Below, piece after piece: positions 1-6,869 of a DNA stretch of 26,674 nucleotides (position 1 is its first letter; each line of letters begins with the position of its first letter). A program made the translations under genes and the position numbers. The DNA lies in NCBI GenBank assembly GCA_902803015.1, contig CADCOL010000166.1, forward strand, positions 1 through 26,674, given 5' to 3'. Below the pieces are notes generated by a model. The model saw only the letters and a program-made list of their open reading frames with translations, did not search any database and was not told where the DNA came from. The stretch is from an uncultured Lachnospiraceae bacterium (GTDB lineage: Bacteria > Bacillota > Clostridia > Lachnospirales > Lachnospiraceae).

Positions 1-23
1 AAAAAAGGCTTGGGATACAGGTT

Positions 24-476
24 ATGGCTATGGAAGAATTTGTATTACTGAATCAATCCGATTTGCCGGAAATGGCGGAACTATATAAGTCGGCTTTTTA
101 CGGGGAGCCGTGGAATGACGACTGGAGCGATGAAAAGCAGCTGATGGAGTATGTAAAAGAAAAATCGGGTGGTTATCACGCAATTAATTACGGCCTGCGT
201 ATCGACGGCCGACTGGTTGCAATATCTTTAGGACAGATTACTCACTGGTGGGAAGGAACGAATTATGTTCTGGAGGAGCTTTGTGTTTCTCCAGACTGCC
301 AGGGAACCGGAATCGGAACCCGCTTTATGGAACGGATTGAAGAAGATCTTAGAACAAGAGATGTAAAAGGCATCTTTTTGCAGACGGATATCGATAAACC
401 GGCTTACAGGTTTTATCAGAAAAACGGTTTTAAAGAACTCTCAAAACATGCTAGCTTTTTCAAGGGTTTCGTTTGA
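24..476 (+). CDS. GNAT-family N-acetyltransferase
   Basis: This 150-residue protein has the size and layout of a single GNAT domain, which transfers an acetyl group from acetyl-CoA to an amine. The acetyl-CoA binding loop is visible as QGTGIGTRFM at about residues 94-103, preceded by the beta-4 strand LEELCVSP. The C-terminal part has the usual AYRFYQKNGF motif. The substrate cannot be read from the sequence; the N-terminal half does not match a named class that I recognise. A second in-frame ATG two codons later is an equally possible start because the ribosome binding site is weak and lies close to the window edge. The gene ends 9 bases from the convergent TetR-family gene, with no terminator hairpin between them. 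The family call is firm; the specific function is unknown. Confidence 0.85.
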   Translation: MAMEEFVLLNQSDLPEMAELYKSAFYGEPWNDDWSDEKQLMEYVKEKSGGYHAINYGLRIDGRLVAISLGQITHWWEGTNYVLEELCVSPDCQGTGIGTRFMERIEEDLRTRDVKGIFLQTDIDKPAYRFYQKNGFKELSKHASFFKGFV

Positions 477-485
477 CGTCCGGGT

Positions 486-1028
486 TTAATACTGACTTAA
501 ATACTGCTCAATCGTATTCTTTATATCGTCCAGGGAATCGGTCATTCCCCTGTCGACCCACTTAAAGATTACATTCCAGATTGCGCCGATGTTAAATGCA
601 ATAATATAGTCCGGCTCAAGATTTCCGATTGTTCTGGCAAACGGATTATTGCTCATATCCATGGTGCGGTTGCATTCCGGGATGACTTCGTTCAGCCGCA
701 GAAGCAGAAGATAGAGCATATTGTTTTTATGAAGTAAATTCAGCATTTCTTTGTTCTTTTCGCAAAATTCGAAAATGACCGTAAAAGGTCCTTCGGATGC
801 GTTCGAAAGCGCAATCGTGTATTCCAGAATCAATTGGTTGATTACGGAATTCAGTACATCGTCCTTGGATGTAAAATTCAAATAAAACGTCTTTCTCGCA
901 AGAGAAGTTTCCATTACAATCTGCTTAACGGATATCTCGGAATAAGGGTGATCCTGCATTAGTTTTATCAATGCATCGGTGATCTCTTTTTTTGATCTTA
1001 ACGAAGAAGGGTTCTGCGAATTGTTCAT
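486..1028 (-). CDS. TetR/AcrR-family transcriptional regulator
   Basis: This is a 180-residue one-component regulator. The N-terminal helix-turn-helix is visible at about residues 30-58 (ISVKQIVMETSLARKTFYLNF), with the typical TetR signature of a short turn followed by the TFY recognition helix and a following KDDVL segment. The rest is a mostly helical ligand/dimerisation domain with no recognisable ligand signature. The start is supported by an AGGTGAAAA ribosome binding site just upstream. It is divergent from the HXXEE membrane protein, and the 141-bp gap between them carries two inverted repeats built from the same TACACA half-site. The simplest inference is autorepression together with control of the HXXEE gene. 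The inducer is unknown. Confidence 0.88.
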   Translation of the reverse strand: MNNSQNPSSLRSKKEITDALIKLMQDHPYSEISVKQIVMETSLARKTFYLNFTSKDDVLNSVINQLILEYTIALSNASEGPFTVIFEFCEKNKEMLNLLHKNNMLYLLLLRLNEVIPECNRTMDMSNNPFARTIGNLEPDYIIAFNIGAIWNVIFKWVDRGMTDSLDDIKNTIEQYLSQY

Positions 1029-1044
1029 TTTTCACCTGCTAAAA

Positions 1045-1068
1045 TACACATAATGACGAGATTGTGTA
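1045..1068. promoter_or_regulatory. Candidate TetR operator, distal inverted repeat
   Basis: The half-sites TACACA and TGTGTA form an inverted repeat with a 12-base spacer, 17-40 bases upstream of the TetR gene start. Read on the minus strand, a possible promoter (TTACAC, 17 bases, TATTTT) is covered by this repeat. The half-sites are identical to those of the tighter palindrome near 1126. Binding by the neighbouring TetR protein is inferred from position only. Confidence 0.45.
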
Positions 1069-1125
1069 ACTTGCCTCTAATCTCTTTACCGGCTCCGGTT
1101 TGAATTGTATCATGACCTTAAAACA

Positions 1126-1139
1126 TACACAAGTGTGTA
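1126..1139. promoter_or_regulatory. Candidate TetR operator, compact palindrome
   Basis: The 14-base sequence TACACA-AG-TGTGTA is a perfect 6-bp inverted repeat with a 2-base centre, located 30 bases before the HXXEE start codon. It reuses the half-site seen at 1045-1068. It overlaps the region where a weak plus-strand promoter (TTGAAT about 20 bases upstream) would place its -10 element. Confidence 0.5.
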
Positions 1140-1169
1140 ATATTTAAAGCCGAAGATGGGGATACGTAA

Positions 1170-1712
1170 ATGAGAGAGTATATATTGCTTTTGCCGATTC
1201 TGTTTATTTTTCATGATATGGAAGAGATTATCGGATTTAAACGGTTTTTCGAAAAGAATCCGTGGGTGTTTGAAAAGTATCCGCGGATTACCAAAGCATA
1301 CAGGATTTTTTCGACGGAAGGTATGGCGCTTGGAGTTTATGAGGAATTCATTCCGTTTTTCGGAATCAGCCTTCTTGCATATTTTTTTCCGAACCGAATT
1401 CTTAATACGATTTGGTTTGCGCTGCTGCTTTCCCTGACGGTGCATTTTGTGATTCATATTGTTTTGTGCATCTTTATCAAAAAGTTTATTCCTTCGCTTG
1501 TTACAAGCCTGATCTGCCTGCCGGTCAGTATTTTGATTGTTATCAAATGCGTTCCGTTGATGCAGTTTGACCCGGGCTCTTTGGTATTCATTGTTGCCAC
1601 GGCATTAATAATGATGCTGAATCTGAAATTTGCACACAGACTGATGGAACGATTCAATCGGGGATGCTATAATAAAACACATGATTACGCATCCGATTCC
1701 GCCGGTTTATGA
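1170..1712 (+). CDS. HXXEE-domain integral membrane protein
   Basis: The protein is 180 residues and strongly hydrophobic, with about five predicted membrane segments. The name-giving motif H-D-M-E-E lies at residues 15-19, inside the first hydrophobic stretch, which is the usual place in the HXXEE family. Conserved-looking acidic and histidine residues in the membrane (EEF near residue 57, HFVIH near 92-96) suggest a metal or proton site, but the biochemical role of this family is not established. It is divergent from a TetR regulator and probably its target. Its last 32 bases overlap the start of the DNA glycosylase gene, so both are likely translated from a shared message. The ribosome binding site (GGGGA) is weak. 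Confidence 0.75.
   Translation: MREYILLLPILFIFHDMEEIIGFKRFFEKNPWVFEKYPRITKAYRIFSTEGMALGVYEEFIPFFGISLLAYFFPNRILNTIWFALLLSLTVHFVIHIVLCIFIKKFIPSLVTSLICLPVSILIVIKCVPLMQFDPGSLVFIVATALIMMLNLKFAHRLMERFNRGCYNKTHDYASDSAGL
1665..1673 (+). promoter_or_regulatory. Extended -10 promoter for the DNA glycosylase gene
   Basis: TGC-TATAAT is a perfect extended -10 element ending 7 bases before the ATG at 1681. There is no Shine-Dalgarno sequence in the gap. If used, transcription would begin at or next to the start codon and give a leaderless message. A -35 element is not convincing. Confidence 0.45.
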
Positions 1713-2160
1713 CAAGAACTCAAGAATACTGATACTTGGAAGCTTTCCCTCTGTAAAATCCAGGGAGGAGGGCTTTTTCTATGGGCATCCACAGAACCGT
1801 TTCTGGAAAGTAACTTCCGCGGTATTCGGTGACGAACTGCCGAAATCCGTCCCGGAGAAGAAGGCATTTCTTTTGCGTAATCGCATCGCACTCTGGGATG
1901 TAATCGGTTCGTGCGATATTGAAGGATCTTCGGATTCCAGCATTCGAAACGTAATTGCAAACGACTTAAGTATCCTGTTGGAGGAGGCCGATATCCGGCA
2001 AATCTACGTGAACGGCCGGACCGCATTCAAATACTATCAGAAGTATTCGGAAGCAAAAACCGGCAGACCGGCTGTTTGTCTTCCTTCAACCAGTCCCGCA
2101 AATGCCGCGTGGAGCATTGACCGTTTAACGGAAGCGTGGAGCTGTATCAAAAACGGATGA
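1681..2160 (+). CDS. Hypoxanthine-DNA glycosylase (deoxyinosine repair, UDG family 6)
   Basis: This 159-residue protein matches the small uracil/hypoxanthine-DNA glycosylase fold. Such enzymes remove deaminated adenine (hypoxanthine) from DNA to start base-excision repair. Family signatures visible are ILGSFPSVKS near residues 17-26 (active-site strand and loop), GHPQNRFWK near 35-43, and the C-terminal LPSTSPANA loop near 137-145 that contacts DNA. The length is typical. The start at 1681 lies inside the HXXEE gene (32-bp overlap), lacks a ribosome binding site, and is preceded by an extended -10 element, so it may be leaderless or translationally coupled. The separation from Mug/UDG paralogues is by motif recall; the family call is strong. 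Confidence 0.85.
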   Translation: MITHPIPPVYDKNSRILILGSFPSVKSREEGFFYGHPQNRFWKVTSAVFGDELPKSVPEKKAFLLRNRIALWDVIGSCDIEGSSDSSIRNVIANDLSILLEEADIRQIYVNGRTAFKYYQKYSEAKTGRPAVCLPSTSPANAAWSIDRLTEAWSCIKNG

Positions 2161-2163
2161 ATG

Positions 2164-2178
2164 GTGCTATAATAGCAC
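2164..2178 (+). promoter_or_regulatory. Extended -10 promoter embedded in a palindrome
   Basis: GTGCTAT-A-ATAGCAC is a perfect 15-base palindrome whose centre is TATAAT, with TG one base upstream, so it is an extended -10 element for the PAP2 gene. The palindrome could be an operator or simply a symmetric promoter. No good -35 box is seen. Confidence 0.4.
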
Positions 2179-2217
2179 TGCGACGAAAAACCGGATACGG
2201 GAAAGGACATAAATCCT

Positions 2218-2991
2218 ATGAGTGAAAAGAGCAGAGCGTTAAGAAAAGAAAGACTGCTTTGGAAGAAAAAAAGAGCATTTGCAAACCGTATGTTTGTGCT
2301 TGGCGCGGCATGCATGGTTTTGTTTCTGATTTTTATCGTACTGGTAAAAACGGTAAATGTAGCACCTATCGGTCCGCAGGAGACCTCGGTCGGGTTCTCC
2401 GCAATAAACGGAGCATTCCATGCATTGACCGGATTCAGCAAATTATGGTATCTGCTGGCCAAGGGACTTGGAATTCTTGCAATTCTGGTTGTGGCATTTT
2501 TTGCCGGAGTCGGATTGTTTCAGTTAATCAAAAGAAGAGGCATTCAGAATGTGGACCGTACAATCCTTGCAACCGGCGGATTATATGCGGTAATGCTGAT
2601 GTTCTATGTCCTCTTTGAAAAAGTGGTAATTAACTATCGTCCCATAATCATGGAAGGGGAAACGGCTCCGGAGGCATCCTTTCCGTCTTCTCACACACTG
2701 ATGGGCTGCGTGGTATTCGGAAGCGCCATTATGATAGCCGGACGGTATTTCGGGAAAACGTTAACGGCATACATCCTGCAGATTCTTGCCGGAATCCTTT
2801 TGCTCGTTGCCGTCATCAGTCGTCTGGTCTGCGGTGTCCACTGGTTAACGGATATTGTGGGAGGCGTTCTTTTAAGCGGAGCGTTGCTTTCCGTATACGG
2901 AGGAGTCATTACCATTTGGCGAAGTGCGAACCGCAAAAAGAAAAAGAAGAAAGAGGTTCAGAAAGAACCGGAATTTGAGTGGGAAGAATAA
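2218..2991 (+). CDS. PAP2-superfamily membrane phosphatase
   Basis: This 257-residue membrane protein belongs to the type 2 phosphatidic acid phosphatase family, which hydrolyses lipid phosphates or isoprenyl diphosphates at the outer membrane face. The three catalytic blocks are present: K-V-V-I-N-Y-R-P near residues 138-145, PSSHTLMG near 158-165, and SRLVCGVHWLTDIVGG near 201-216, which carries the catalytic His and Asp. About six hydrophobic segments surround them. Both termini are rich in lysine/arginine (KKKKKK near residue 241), placing them in the cytoplasm. AAAGGA precedes the ATG at 2218. Substrate specificity (undecaprenyl diphosphate or phosphatidylglycerol phosphate are possible) cannot be decided. 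A rho-independent terminator follows. Confidence 0.87.
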   Translation: MSEKSRALRKERLLWKKKRAFANRMFVLGAACMVLFLIFIVLVKTVNVAPIGPQETSVGFSAINGAFHALTGFSKLWYLLAKGLGILAILVVAFFAGVGLFQLIKRRGIQNVDRTILATGGLYAVMLMFYVLFEKVVINYRPIIMEGETAPEASFPSSHTLMGCVVFGSAIMIAGRYFGKTLTAYILQILAGILLLVAVISRLVCGVHWLTDIVGGVLLSGALLSVYGGVITIWRSANRKKKKKKEVQKEPEFEWEE

Positions 2992-3020
2992 TCATTTCCC
3001 TTTATGGATAAGGTGAATTA

Positions 3021-3046
3021 AACCGGCACGAAGGTGCCGGTTTTTT
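3021..3046 (+). terminator. Rho-independent terminator after the PAP2 gene
   Basis: A perfect 9-bp stem AACCGGCAC / GTGCCGGTT with a GAAG loop runs into six T residues. It separates the PAP2 unit from the zinc operon. Confidence 0.92.
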
Positions 3047-3096
3047 ACGTGTGCGCCCGCAGACTCCGAATGGAATCTTTTTAACAAATATAAAAA

Positions 3097-3111
3097 TGAG
3101 AATCGTTCTCA
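3097..3111. promoter_or_regulatory. Fur/Zur-type operator 1
   Basis: TGAGAAT-C-GTTCTCA is a near-perfect 7-1-7 inverted repeat with the size and TGA..TCA ends of Fur-family boxes. It ends 6 bases before the -35 element of the regulator's own promoter. Zinc specificity is inferred from the downstream importer. Confidence 0.75.
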
Positions 3112-3117
3112 AATCTA

Positions 3118-3146
3118 TTGACACAGGGTGGGGCAGGTGTTAGAAT
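3118..3146 (+). promoter_or_regulatory. Sigma-A promoter of the zinc uptake operon
   Basis: TTGACA and TAGAAT are separated by exactly 17 bases. One Fur-type palindrome lies just upstream and another begins inside the -10 element, which is the arrangement expected for metal-dependent repression. This promoter overlaps a possible GTG start at 3128 and so excludes it. Confidence 0.88.
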
Positions 3147-3166
3147 TTGAGAACGGTTTTCAAATT
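3144..3166. promoter_or_regulatory. Fur/Zur-type operator 2, overlapping the -10 and start site
   Basis: A 23-base inverted repeat centred on base 3155, with core TGAGAACGGTTTTCA and matching AATT flanks, has only one mismatched pair plus the centre. It covers the -10 box and the expected transcription start, and shares the TGAGAA half-site with operator 1. Confidence 0.75.
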
Positions 3167-3208
3167 GGACCGTTATTTTTTAGCGCAGAGAATCGGCAGG
3201 TGGCTTTT

Positions 3209-3640
3209 ATGACGATGAAACCGAAATATAAAACCAAACAAAGAGAAGTAATCCTTTCCTACATTAAGCAGACTTCCGGAAAGCATATCACGGCAGGAGA
3301 TGTCTGTGATTACTTCAAAGAGCAGGGAACACCCATCGGACAGGCAACCGTTTACAGGCAGCTTGAGAGTCTGGTGGATGAGGGAATTGTGAATAAGTAC
3401 AATATCGATGCGAATTCCCCGGCCTGTTTTGAATATGTGGCAGACGGTGAGCATGATTCGGACGGAATCTGTTTCCATGCCAAATGCGAGGAATGCGGAA
3501 AACTGATTCACTTGCACTGCGAAGAGATTCTTAAAATCCGCGATCATTTATCCGAGGATCACGGCTTTGTACTGGATCCGAAAAGAACCGTATTTTACGG
3601 GCTTTGCGAAGAGTGCGGGAAGGAAGAACGGAGTCGGTGA
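3209..3640 (+). CDS. zur: Fur-family metal-dependent repressor, probably zinc-responsive (Zur)
   Basis: From the ATG at 3209 this is a 143-residue Fur-family protein, the normal length. The winged helix runs through about residue 80 with the recognition stretch IGQATVYRQLESL (about 39-51). The C-terminal half has two CxxC pairs (KCEECGK near 101-107 and LCEECGK near 133-139) that usually hold structural zinc, plus HLHCEE between them for dimerisation/sensing. A longer reading from GTG 3128 is rejected because that codon sits between the promoter -35 and -10 boxes. A GGTGG ribosome binding site lies 5 bases before 3209. Two matching operators flank its promoter, and the next genes are a zinc-type importer, so zinc-dependent autorepression of the operon is inferred. 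Fur or PerR specificity is less likely. Confidence 0.85.
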   Translation: MTMKPKYKTKQREVILSYIKQTSGKHITAGDVCDYFKEQGTPIGQATVYRQLESLVDEGIVNKYNIDANSPACFEYVADGEHDSDGICFHAKCEECGKLIHLHCEEILKIRDHLSEDHGFVLDPKRTVFYGLCEECGKEERSR

Positions 3641-3650
3641 AGTTTAGGAT

Positions 3651-3667
3651 AAATGAATAATTCATTT
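3651..3667. promoter_or_regulatory. Palindrome between the Fur-family gene and the binding-protein gene
   Basis: AAATGAAT-A-ATTCATTT is a perfect 8-1-8 inverted repeat in the 46-base gap before the substrate-binding lipoprotein gene. Its spacing resembles a Fur-type box but the half-site differs from the two upstream operators. It could be a third operator, or an RNA hairpin that tunes expression of downstream genes; a short T-rich stretch follows it. Confidence 0.45.
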
Positions 3668-3686
3668 GTTTTATCGAGGAAAATGA

Positions 3687-4703
3687 ATGAATCGGAGGAT
3701 TATGAAAGGAATGAAAAAGAAATTAAACAAAGGGATTGTTACAGCGCTTTTATTATGCTTTGTTTTGTTGATAAGCGCGTGTAACGTAAATATGCAAAAC
3801 GGAACAAAAAAGAGTGGAATCCGTGTAGTTACCACCATTTTTCCGGAATATGACTGGGTAATAAGCATTCTTGGAGAGAATCCCGGAAATATCGAAGTGG
3901 AAATGCTTTTGGATAACGGCGTGGATCTTCACAGCTATCAGCCGACGGCAGAGGATATTGTAAAGATTTCCGATTGTGACATGTTTATTTATGTCGGAGG
4001 AGAGTCCGATGAATGGGTGGAGGATGTTTTAAAGGAAGCAGCCAATAAAGATATGGTTGTCATTAATATGCTTGAAGTACTGGGAAATGACGTAAAGGCC
4101 GAAGAAATTGTTGAAGGCATGGAGCACGAACACGAAGAAGGTGAAGAACATGAAGAGGATGAGGAAGAAATGGACGAGCATGTATGGCTTTCCCTTCGTC
4201 ATGCTGCAAGAGAATGTGATGCCATCGCCAATGGACTAAAGCAAATCGATCCCGCGAATGCGGATACATATCAGGCTAATCTGGAAGATTACAAAGAAAG
4301 CCTGAATGCATTGGATGAAGAGTATGCCGCAGTGGTCGAGGCATCCGAGAACAAAACCATTTTGTTCGGAGACAGATTCCCGTTCCGTTATCTTGCGGAC
4401 GATTACGATTTAACCTATTATGCTGCATTTGCCGGCTGTTCCGCGGAAACAGAGGCCAGCTTTAAGACAATTCTATTTCTTGCAGAGAAAACAAATGAAT
4501 ACGAGCTTCCCGTTATCCTTACCATTGAAGGAAGCGATGAAAGAATCGCAGGTTCCGTTCGCGAAAATACAAAGGAAAAGAATCAGGAAATTATGACCCT
4601 TGATTCCATGCAGTCCGTTACCGGCGCAGATGTGGCTGCCGGAGCCAAATATGTGGATATTATGCAAAAGAATCTTGAGGTACTGAAGAAAGCATTGAAA
4701 TAG
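3687..4703 (+). CDS. znuA: Zinc-type ABC transporter substrate-binding lipoprotein (ZnuA/AdcA-like)
   Basis: The protein is 338 residues and starts with a lysine-rich n-region, a hydrophobic core and a lipobox ending LISAC, so it is a membrane-anchored lipoprotein. It belongs to the cluster A-I metal-binding proteins: His82 in VDLHSYQP, His165 in DEHVWLS, and the acidic Glu/Asp segment TIEGSDE near 279-285. A His/Glu-rich loop at about residues 145-163 is characteristic of zinc rather than manganese proteins. The usual third histidine (as in HDAF) is replaced by the segment GDRFPFRY near 228-235, a variation I recall from other gut Clostridia. GAGGA lies 6 bases before the ATG at 3687; in-frame ATGs at 3702 and 3711 are alternatives. 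Followed by the ATPase and permease. Confidence 0.9.
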   Translation: MNRRIMKGMKKKLNKGIVTALLLCFVLLISACNVNMQNGTKKSGIRVVTTIFPEYDWVISILGENPGNIEVEMLLDNGVDLHSYQPTAEDIVKISDCDMFIYVGGESDEWVEDVLKEAANKDMVVINMLEVLGNDVKAEEIVEGMEHEHEEGEEHEEDEEEMDEHVWLSLRHAARECDAIANGLKQIDPANADTYQANLEDYKESLNALDEEYAAVVEASENKTILFGDRFPFRYLADDYDLTYYAAFAGCSAETEASFKTILFLAEKTNEYELPVILTIEGSDERIAGSVRENTKEKNQEIMTLDSMQSVTGADVAAGAKYVDIMQKNLEVLKKALK

Positions 4704-4726
4704 AATGATTACAGGGGCGCAGAAAA

Positions 4727-5443
4727 ATGAGTTACATTAAAGCAGTCAATTTAAGCGTAGGGTATGACAGAGAAGTTGTCAGCGAGAACATCAACTTCAC
4801 GGTAGAACCCGGAGATTATCTGTGCATTGTCGGCGAAAACGGTTCGGGGAAATCAACATTGATGAAGACTATCCTGAACCTGATTAAACCAATCGGAGGA
4901 ACGATTACGGTAGGTGACGGATTGAGAAAAAATGAGATCGGTTATCTTCCGCAGCAGACGATGGTGCAAAGAGATTTTCCGGCAAGCGTAACAGAGATTG
5001 TTCTTTCCGGATGCCAGGCCAGATGCGGTCTGCGCCCCTTTTATAATCGTGAGGAAAAGGAGTTGGCGAAGGAGAATATTCGACGAATGGGGATTGAAGA
5101 CCTTGCCAACCGTTGTTACAGAGAATTATCCGGCGGACAGCAGCAACGTGTTCTTCTGGCGAGAGCGTTGTGTGCGACAAAAAAAATACTGCTTCTGGAT
5201 GAACCGGTATCCGGACTGGACCCGAAAGTTACGGCAGAAATGTATGAGTTGATAGCCAAACTGAACAAAGAAGGCGTCACAATTATAATGATTTCCCATG
5301 ATATAACGGCAGCCGTTCAATACGCCTCACATATCCTTCACGTAGGCGATACTGTTTATTTCGGAACCAAAGAGGAGTACTTAAACAGTGAGGAAGGAAG
5401 ATTTTTTCTTTCCGGGCAGGGAAAGGACGGTGGAATGGAATGA
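4727..5443 (+). CDS. znuC: Metal ABC transporter ATPase (ZnuC-like)
   Basis: A 238-residue ABC ATPase that powers the importer. Walker A is GENGSGKST at residues 36-44, the Q-loop is LPQQ near 72-75, the ABC signature LSGGQQQRV begins at 134, Walker B is ILLLDEP near 154-160 and the switch histidine is in MISHD near 190-194. The length and the short helical domain match ZnuC/AdcC/MntB-type ATPases. It overlaps the permease start by 4 bases (ATGA), implying translational coupling. Zinc as substrate follows from the His-rich binding protein and Fur-type operators rather than from this protein itself. Confidence 0.93.
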   Translation: MSYIKAVNLSVGYDREVVSENINFTVEPGDYLCIVGENGSGKSTLMKTILNLIKPIGGTITVGDGLRKNEIGYLPQQTMVQRDFPASVTEIVLSGCQARCGLRPFYNREEKELAKENIRRMGIEDLANRCYRELSGGQQQRVLLARALCATKKILLLDEPVSGLDPKVTAEMYELIAKLNKEGVTIIMISHDITAAVQYASHILHVGDTVYFGTKEEYLNSEEGRFFLSGQGKDGGME

Positions 5444-6285
5444 TAGAAACACTGTTTTTTTATCTTGGCAGACCAATCGTTCAATATGCTATAATTGTAG
5501 GTGTTTTGATTGCGGTATGCTCTTCCCTGCTTGGAGTAACACTGGTTTTAAAACGTTTTTCATACATTGGGGACGGATTATCCCATGTTGCATTCGGAGC
5601 CATGGCGATTGCAACCGTGGTGGGGTTGAGCGACGAAATGCTTCTTATTTTGCCGGTTACGATTATCAGTGCAATTCTTCTGCTTCGAACCGGACAGAAT
5701 ACAAAAATTAAGGGAGACGCCGCTATCGCGATGATATCCGTCGGAGCTTTGGCCTTCGGATATCTTTTGATGAATCTCTTTCCGACCTCTTCAAATGTCA
5801 CGGGGGATGTTTGTTCCACCCTGTTCGGGTCGACGGCAATTTTGACGCTGACGACCGTAGAAGTCTGGGTGTGCGTGATTCTCTCCTTAATCGTATTGAT
5901 TTTATTTGTTCTGTTTTACAATAAAATCTTTGCCGTAACATTTGACGAAAATTTTGGAAAAGCTGTAGGAACCAGAACGGGGACCTATAATCTTTTAATT
6001 GCGGTTATCATTGCCGTGATTATTGTTCTGGCCATGAAACTGGTGGGTTCTCTTCTTATTTCCGCACTTGTGATTTTCCCGGCACTGTCGGCAATGAGAT
6101 TATTTAAGACCTTTAAGTCAGTAACTGTTTTTTCGGCAGCTTTTTCCGTCATCTGCACGCTGGTTGGAATACTGACATCCATTCTGATTACTACACCGGT
6201 GGGAGCTACAATCGTAGCGGTAGATGCTATCGGTTTTCTGGTTTGCTGGTTAATCAGTCTGGCATTTAGAGGGAGAAAAGGGTGA
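5440..6285 (+). CDS. znuB: Metal ABC transporter permease (ZnuB-like)
   Basis: This 281-residue, very hydrophobic protein has about eight or nine membrane segments and belongs to the ABC-3 family of zinc/manganese permeases. Family landmarks include the early GVTLVLKRFSYIGDGLSHVAFG segment (around residues 32-53), which contains the conserved D-G-L-S-H coupling region, and the late KLVGSLLISALVIFPALSAM segment. It starts inside the end of the ATPase gene, and its own stop codon overlaps the GTG start of the downstream lipoprotein. It forms the channel of the importer. Confidence 0.93.
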   Translation: MIETLFFYLGRPIVQYAIIVGVLIAVCSSLLGVTLVLKRFSYIGDGLSHVAFGAMAIATVVGLSDEMLLILPVTIISAILLLRTGQNTKIKGDAAIAMISVGALAFGYLLMNLFPTSSNVTGDVCSTLFGSTAILTLTTVEVWVCVILSLIVLILFVLFYNKIFAVTFDENFGKAVGTRTGTYNLLIAVIIAVIIVLAMKLVGSLLISALVIFPALSAMRLFKTFKSVTVFSAAFSVICTLVGILTSILITTPVGATIVAVDAIGFLVCWLISLAFRGRKG

Positions 6286-6866
6286 AAAATCGAATAAAAA
6301 AGACGGGAATCATAATTCTTTGTCTGTCAATCGGATTGATTCTGCATAGTGCATGTAAGGACACTTCGGCAACAATCAGGACCAATACCGGAAAAAACGA
6401 TGTGGCGGAAATTCTGGCAAAGGAAACACAATCCACCGAACCGCAATCCACTGAGCCGGAATCCCCACGTCCTTCGGAAACGTCGGAAGCCGAAAAACCG
6501 GTTGAAGGACAGGATGCCGATGTGGATGTGGATTTAACGAAGATGTCGTCAAACATGGTATATGCCGAAGTCTATAATATGCTTGTCGATCCTGACAGTT
6601 ACCGGGGGAAGAGCATAAAGATGAAAGGACTTTATACGCTTCTTTTGGACGAGGTGACAGGTAATACATATTACGGATGTATTGTAAAGGATGCTACGGC
6701 ATGTTGCGCATCAGGTATTGAGTTTGTACCAAAGGAAAACTACAATTATCCGAAGGATTTCCCAAATGAGGGAGAAGATATTACTGTAATCGGTATTTTC
6801 GATACCTATCTGGACGGAGAAGATTTGTACTGCACATTGCGCGAAGCGGATTTTTGGAAGGAGTAA
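6282..6866 (+). CDS. Zinc-operon lipoprotein of unknown function
   Basis: A 194-residue predicted lipoprotein: signal peptide with the lipobox LHSAC (cysteine near residue 25), then a low-complexity linker rich in Thr/Glu/Pro/Ser up to about residue 75, then a compact C-terminal domain (about 85-194). The domain carries YRGKSIKMKG and a double-cysteine segment ATACCASGIEF, which resembles the C-terminal domain of DUF1980/YcgQ-type proteins often seen near metal transporters; that resemblance is from memory and weak. The GTG start overlaps the permease stop (GTGA), so expression is coupled to the importer. A role at the outer membrane face in zinc capture or handover is inferred from location and cysteines only. 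metF follows after 3 bases. Confidence 0.75.
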   Translation: MKNRIKKTGIIILCLSIGLILHSACKDTSATIRTNTGKNDVAEILAKETQSTEPQSTEPESPRPSETSEAEKPVEGQDADVDVDLTKMSSNMVYAEVYNMLVDPDSYRGKSIKMKGLYTLLLDEVTGNTYYGCIVKDATACCASGIEFVPKENYNYPKDFPNEGEDITVIGIFDTYLDGEDLYCTLREADFWKE

Positions 6867-6869
6867 AGC

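Noticed and set aside
1110-1457. Minus-strand reading frame of 115 residues
   Set aside because: It lies opposite the HXXEE gene, has a low-complexity basic composition and no ribosome site; it is a shadow of the membrane protein.
3128-3208. N-terminal extension of the Fur-family protein from GTG 3128
   Set aside because: The codon lies between the -35 (3118-3123) and -10 (3141-3146) boxes, so it cannot be on the message; ATG 3209 has a ribosome site and gives a normal-length protein.
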